Source: an uncultured Lachnospiraceae bacterium
GTDB taxonomy: Bacteria > Bacillota > Clostridia > Lachnospirales > Lachnospiraceae
Assembly (NCBI GenBank): GCA_910579685.1
Contig: CAJTVN010000005.1
Location: forward strand, 1-64,000
Length of the DNA: 64,000 nt
Direction of reading: 5' to 3'
The notes under the pieces are model-generated. The model was not told where the DNA came from, did no database searches, and was given only the letters and a program-made list of their open reading frames with translations. How positions within the stretch are numbered: the first letter of the stretch is position 1; each line of letters starts with the position of its first letter. This document shows, one piece after another, positions 59,809 to 64,000 of this stretch. Position numbers and translations under genes: made by a program.

Positions 59809-62301
59809 ATGAGTAAAAAATCTACACCTACAGCTTTTGTGTATGATAAAGAGATGTTTAAGAGAAGTGTACTGTATAATGTGAAGACCTTATATAGAAA
59901 GACGCTGGAGGAGGCAAGCCAACAGCAGATCTTTCAGGCGGTGGCTTATGCCGTGAAGGACACCGTGGTGGACAACTGGCTGGCCAGCCAGAAGGAGTTC
60001 GACAAGCAGGACCCCAAGATGGTATATTATCTTTCCATGGAATTTCTGATGGGCCGGGCACTTGGCAACAATATCATCAATCTTAAGGCGTACACTCCTT
60101 TCAGGGAAGCTCTTGAGGAGCTTGGGCTCAATCTTGACGTGATTGAGGATCAGGAGCCTGATGCGGCTCTGGGAAACGGCGGCCTCGGACGACTTGCGGC
60201 ATGCTTTCTGGATTCCCTTGCGACTCTGGGGTACATGGCGTACGGCTGCGGGATCCGCTACCGCTACGGTATGTTCAAGCAGGAGATCCGGGACGGCTAT
60301 CAGGTGGAGGTGCCGGACAACTGGCTGGTTGACGGCAATCCCTTTGAGCTGCGCAGGCCGGAATATGCCAAGGAGGTCAAGTTCGGCGGCTATGTGAATG
60401 TTCGCATCGACGAGAACGGAAGAAGCAATTTTGTTCAGGAGGGTTATCAGAGCGTGAAGGCAGTGCCCTATGACCTTCCTATTGTGGGATATGGCAACGG
60501 GATCGTGAATACCCTCAGGATCTGGGATGCGGAGGCGGTGGAATGCTTCCAGCTGGATTCCTTTGACAAGGGCGATTACCGCAAGGCTGTGGAGCAGGAG
60601 AATCTTGCAAGGAATATTGTGGAGGTTCTCTATCCCAATGACAATCACTATGCGGGCAAGGAGCTGCGCCTGAAGCAGCAGTACTTCTTTATTTCGGCAT
60701 CCGTGCAGGCGGCGGTTGCCAAATATATGCGCAAGCATTCGGATGTGCGAAAATTTTATGAGAAGGTTACTTTCCAGCTCAACGACACCCATCCTACCGT
60801 GGCGATCGCGGAGCTTATGAGAATTCTCATGGATGAGTATTATTTAACCTGGGACGAGGCCTGGAACGTGACGACCAAGACCTGTGCCTATACCAATCAT
60901 ACGATTATGTCGGAGGCCCTGGAAAAATGGCCCATCGAGCTGTTCTCCAGGCTGCTTCCCAGAATCTATCAGATCATAGAGGAGATCAACCGCAGATTTA
61001 TCCTGAAAATTCAGGAGATGTATCCCGGAAATCAGGAGAAGATCCGCAAAATGGCCATTATCTATGACGGCCAGGTGAAGATGGCCCACCTTGCCATTGC
61101 GGCGGGCTATTCCGTAAACGGCGTGGCAAGACTGCACACGGAGATTTTAAAGCATCAGGAGCTCAGGGATTTCTATGAGATGATGCCTGAGAAGTTCAAC
61201 AATAAGACAAACGGAATCACCCAGAGGCGTTTCCTGCTCCATGGGAACCCGCTCCTTGCAAAGTGGGTGACAGACCATGTGGGAGACGACTGGATCACGG
61301 ATCTGCCCAAGATCAGCAAGCTGAAGGTCTATGCGGACGACGAGAAGGCTCAGCAGGAGTTCATGAATATCAAGTATCAGAACAAGGTACGTCTTGCGGA
61401 GTATATCCTGGAGCACAACGGTGTCAAGGTAGATCCCCGGTCTATTTTCGACGTGCAGGTTAAGAGGCTTCATGAGTACAAGCGTCAGCTTCTCAATATC
61501 CTTCACGTGATGCACCTTTACAATGTGCTGAAGGACAATCCGGATATGGATTTCTACCCCAGGACCTTTATCTTCGGCGCAAAGGCGGCGGCCGGCTATT
61601 ACAATGCCAAGATGACCATCAAGCTGATCACCTCCGTTGCCGACGTGGTAAACAACGATCCTGCCATCAAGGGTAAAATTAAAGTAGTGTTCATAGAAAA
61701 TTACAGAGTCTCCAATGCGGAGCTGATTTTTGCGGCGGCGGATGTGTCCGAGCAGATATCGACGGCCAGCAAGGAGGCTTCCGGAACCGGCAATATGAAG
61801 TTCATGCTCAACGGCGCGCTTACCATCGGAACCATGGACGGCGCAAATGTGGAGATCGTGGAGGAAGTGGGAGAGGAGAATGCCTTTATCTTCGGCCTGT
61901 CCTCCGACGAGGTGATCAAATATGAGAACTACGGCGGATATGATCCCACAGAGATTTTCAACAATGATCCCGATGTGAGAAGAGTTCTGATGCAGCTGAT
62001 CAACGGCACCTATTCGCCGAATGATCCTGACAGATTCCGGACTCTGTACAATTCCCTGCTCAACACGCTGAGCACCTCCAAGGCGGATATGTATTTCATC
62101 TTAAAGGATTTCAAGGCTTATGCCGAGGCTCAGAAAAAGGTGGAGAAGGCATACCGCGACGAGAAGGCCTGGGCGAAGAGCGCAATCCTGAATGTGGCGT
62201 GCTGCGGCAAGTTTACCTCTGACAGAACCATTCAGGAATATGTGGATGAGATCTGGCATCTGGATAAAGTGGAGCTTCCTCAAAAGAGAATACCGGTATA
62301 A
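59809..62301 (+). CDS. glgP: Glycogen/starch phosphorylase
   Basis: An 830-residue GT35 enzyme that cuts terminal alpha-1,4 glucose from glycogen with phosphate to give glucose-1-phosphate. The PLP-binding lysine is K664 in EASGTGNMKFMLNGALTIGT. Other family marks are NGGLGRLAACFLDSLATLGY, the GIRYRYGMFKQ segment and the NDTHPTVAIAELMRIL region. The start at 59809 follows GGAGGAAAAAGG; a longer frame would begin inside the promoter. It stands alone, without other glg genes in the window. A strong terminator follows. Confidence 0.96.
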   Translation: MSKKSTPTAFVYDKEMFKRSVLYNVKTLYRKTLEEASQQQIFQAVAYAVKDTVVDNWLASQKEFDKQDPKMVYYLSMEFLMGRALGNNIINLKAYTPFREALEELGLNLDVIEDQEPDAALGNGGLGRLAACFLDSLATLGYMAYGCGIRYRYGMFKQEIRDGYQVEVPDNWLVDGNPFELRRPEYAKEVKFGGYVNVRIDENGRSNFVQEGYQSVKAVPYDLPIVGYGNGIVNTLRIWDAEAVECFQLDSFDKGDYRKAVEQENLARNIVEVLYPNDNHYAGKELRLKQQYFFISASVQAAVAKYMRKHSDVRKFYEKVTFQLNDTHPTVAIAELMRILMDEYYLTWDEAWNVTTKTCAYTNHTIMSEALEKWPIELFSRLLPRIYQIIEEINRRFILKIQEMYPGNQEKIRKMAIIYDGQVKMAHLAIAAGYSVNGVARLHTEILKHQELRDFYEMMPEKFNNKTNGITQRRFLLHGNPLLAKWVTDHVGDDWITDLPKISKLKVYADDEKAQQEFMNIKYQNKVRLAEYILEHNGVKVDPRSIFDVQVKRLHEYKRQLLNILHVMHLYNVLKDNPDMDFYPRTFIFGAKAAAGYYNAKMTIKLITSVADVVNNDPAIKGKIKVVFIENYRVSNAELIFAAADVSEQISTASKEASGTGNMKFMLNGALTIGTMDGANVEIVEEVGEENAFIFGLSSDEVIKYENYGGYDPTEIFNNDPDVRRVLMQLINGTYSPNDPDRFRTLYNSLLNTLSTSKADMYFILKDFKAYAEAQKKVEKAYRDEKAWAKSAILNVACCGKFTSDRTIQEYVDEIWHLDKVELPQKRIPV

Positions 62302-62313
62302 TTAATGTAAGAT

Positions 62314-62350
62314 AAAAATCGGGCCGCTGGATCACCAGGGCCCGATTTTT
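62314..62350. terminator. Strong bidirectional terminator
   Basis: AAAAATCGGGCC (62314-62325) and GGCCCGATTTTT (62339-62350) form a perfect 12-base stem extended by CTGG/CCAG, with A-tract on one side and T-tract on the other. Confidence 0.9.
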
Positions 62351-62420
62351 ATGCACAGGCCCGCATATGGAAATCTGCGGCTTACGCAGTATGCGGTGTT
62401 GAGAAAGAAAGGAATGAAAA

Positions 62421-63113
62421 ATGCACAGGATCCTGCTTTTGGAGGACGACACGAGCCTTGCGGAGGGCTTGTGTTATTTTCTTAAGAAAAACAGTTATGA
62501 GACGGATGCGGCAAAAACCGTTAAGGCGGCCAGGGAATTACTGGCCAAAAAGCAGTATGACCTTTTACTGCTGGATGTGACGCTGCCGGACGGATTGGGT
62601 TTTGAAATCTGCGAGAGTGTGAGAAATCAGAAAAACCGGGTTCCGGTCATTTTTCTTACCGCCTCGGATGAGGAGATGAATGTGATCCGGGGACTTGACA
62701 GCGGCGGAGACGATTATATCGTAAAGCCTTTCCGGCTGGGAGAGCTTCTTGCCAGGATACGGGCACTGCTGCGCCGGGCAGGCGGCATGCCTGGCAATCC
62801 CGGTGATGATGTTTTGACCTGCGGGGATATTGCGATCGACTTTGCGGGAAGCAGAGTGTTCCTGGAAGGGGAAAGGCTTGAGCTGACGCAGGTGGAATAC
62901 AGGCTTTTATGCCTGCTGGTTCGCTCCTGCGGGAGAGTTGTCACAAGAGAGATTATTCTCGAGGAGTTGTGGGACAATGCGGGAAACTTTGTAGATGACA
63001 ATACGCTTTCCGTATATATCCGCAGGCTGCGGGAAAAGGTGGAGAAAGACCCGTCAAGGCCGGCGCATCTGATCACTGCCAGGGGATTCGGGTATTGTTG
63101 GAGGGAGGGATGA
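62421..63113 (+). CDS. OmpR-family response regulator
   Basis: A 230-residue regulator with receiver (EDDTSLAEGLCYFL, phospho-acceptor D52 in LLLDVTLPDGLG, Lys in YIVKPFRLGEL) and OmpR winged helix (LTQVEYRLLCLLVRSCGRVV, ending DNTLSVYIRRLREK). A shortened kinase partner follows 4 bases after its stop. The DNTLSVYIRRLREK sequence is common in regulators that pair with intramembrane-type kinases for envelope stress; whether an ABC transporter follows lies beyond the window. Confidence 0.92.
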   Translation: MHRILLLEDDTSLAEGLCYFLKKNSYETDAAKTVKAARELLAKKQYDLLLLDVTLPDGLGFEICESVRNQKNRVPVIFLTASDEEMNVIRGLDSGGDDYIVKPFRLGELLARIRALLRRAGGMPGNPGDDVLTCGDIAIDFAGSRVFLEGERLELTQVEYRLLCLLVRSCGRVVTREIILEELWDNAGNFVDDNTLSVYIRRLREKVEKDPSRPAHLITARGFGYCWREG

Positions 63114-63117
63114 AACC

Positions 63118-64000
63118 GTGGAGTTTATGAAGGACAGGGAAATCAGAAGATTTTGCTATTACCTGACAGCCGTGCTGGCTGCCGCATCCGTTATGGGCTT
63201 TGTTGTATGGGGTGTTTGCGGGAGGCTGATCGAGGGAGCGATACTGGCTCATGACCGGGCCGTGGCCTATGCTCTGCTGGAGCAGGGTGTGAGCAGGGAG
63301 GTGACTGCCAGGGCCTTTGCGCAAAAGAACAGGACAACTGCGGGAGAGGATCTGCTTGGCCAGATTGGAATCAGTGAGGAGACAGACATTCTCCTCCTGC
63401 CGGATTTTGTTCCCGTGCAGAAGAAAGCGCTGCCTTTGCTTGCGGGGCTTTTTCTTTTCTTATGGGGCGGTATTCTTCTGGGAACGGGAATGTTTTTTTC
63501 CGGGAGGGAGAGAATTTACAAAAAGGCGGTTTCTGTGGTGGAGCGGTTTATGGAGGGAGATTTCGGGGAGCACCTGCCCCGTGCGAAGGAGGGGAGCCTT
63601 TATGAGCTGTTTGGGAAGATCGACAGCCTTGCCAAGATGCTCTCGGCACAGAAAGAGGAGGTATGCGCCTCCAAAAATTTCCTCAAGGATACCATTTCCG
63701 ACATCTCCCATCAGCTGAAAACACCGCTCTCCGCTCTCGTCATGTACAATGATATCATTGCCGGTGAGGCGCAAGATGCAGAGGCGGTAATCGGCTTTTC
63801 ACAAAAAACCTCGGCCGCACTGCGCAGAATCGAGAGGCTGGTTCAGTCGCTTCTTAAGATTACCAGACTGGATGCAGGTGCGGTGGCTTTTGAAAAACAG
63901 GACTGGCTTCTTGCGGATGTGGCCTCAAAAGCGGTGGAGGAGCTCTGGGTGCGGGCGAAGGCGGAGGGAAAGAGGATCACGCTTGCAGGGGCGGAAGAAG
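63118..64000 (+). CDS. Sensor histidine kinase (cut by window end)
   Basis: The gene begins with GTG 63118 behind GGAGGGAGGGA and runs off the window at base 64000; 294 residues are visible. There are two membrane spans (about 15-33 and 102-122) around a sensor of roughly 70 residues, a HAMP-like segment (RERIYKKAVSVVERFMEGDF) and phospho-acceptor H198 in DISHQLKTPLSALVMYNDI. The ATPase is only partly present (DVASKAVEELWVRAKAEGKR at the end). It is the partner of the regulator before it. Confidence 0.88.
   Translation, partial: MEFMKDREIRRFCYYLTAVLAAASVMGFVVWGVCGRLIEGAILAHDRAVAYALLEQGVSREVTARAFAQKNRTTAGEDLLGQIGISEETDILLLPDFVPVQKKALPLLAGLFLFLWGGILLGTGMFFSGRERIYKKAVSVVERFMEGDFGEHLPRAKEGSLYELFGKIDSLAKMLSAQKEEVCASKNFLKDTISDISHQLKTPLSALVMYNDIIAGEAQDAEAVIGFSQKTSAALRRIERLVQSLLKITRLDAGAVAFEKQDWLLADVASKAVEELWVRAKAEGKRITLAGAEE

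Overview
The window looks like chromosomal DNA from an endospore-forming, gut-type Clostridia, most likely Lachnospiraceae. The grounds are moderate-to-high GC, Gram-positive purine-rich ribosome binding sites, sigma-A type promoters, a T-box leader, spoVT, a CD3324-type small protein, a VanW/HypE-like pair and many plant-glycan enzymes. No rRNA, tRNA, CRISPR array, transposase or prophage gene was seen; it reads as a mosaic of core genes and accessory transport and sugar modules.

Layout. 0.1-5.4 kb: a small membrane-anchored TPR-like protein, a 34-residue membrane peptide, a VanW-family protein, a HypE/AIR-synthase-like protein, an Lrp regulator and its overlapping aminotransferase. 5.5-9.7 kb: a PhoR/PhoP-like two-component pair, a 63-residue protein and a Na/Pi cotransporter whose upstream region carries a Pho-box-like direct repeat. 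9.7-18.2 kb: a SIMPL lipoprotein, trmL, a second two-component pair, mutS2, a DUF6056-like membrane protein and a PflA-like radical SAM protein. 18.2-31.5 kb: a carbohydrate locus. A consensus promoter and candidate operator precede a CocE-family protein whose catalytic triad is replaced; two LplB/YtcP-type permeases, a LacI regulator, a solute-binding lipoprotein, two tandem esterases, a MATE transporter, a GH3 remnant and a divergent GH3-GH88 operon follow. 31.6-33.5 kb: a Y-family polymerase with a LexA-like box inside its promoter. 33.5-40.9 kb: a structured leader with a 31-codon reading frame, a CD3324-type protein and four ABC exporter halves; the first is a pseudogene, the second has a degenerate ATPase, the last two look intact. 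40.9-44.8 kb: spoVT, a repeat-like structured element, a PHP phosphatase and a GH35 beta-galactosidase. 44.8-52.6 kb: a standalone C39-like protein and an oppA-D-F-B-C operon ending in an M20 amidohydrolase. 52.7-64 kb: a heptad-repeat protein, nicotinate phosphoribosyltransferase, an Eis-like acetyltransferase, T-box-controlled ileS, glycogen phosphorylase and a third two-component system cut by the window end.

How it fits together. The genes suggest a plant-polysaccharide degrader: esterases and GH3, GH88 and GH35 enzymes release sugars, an ABC importer under LacI control takes them up, and phosphorylase mobilises stored glycogen. Peptides are imported by Opp and possibly deacylated by the M20 enzyme. 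Phosphate, SOS and isoleucine-tRNA signals are each visible as cis elements. No wholly new multi-gene system could be proved. The best leads are the triad-less CocE protein in the sugar locus, the leader and reading frame ahead of the decaying ABC exporter array, and several unexplained long inverted repeats.
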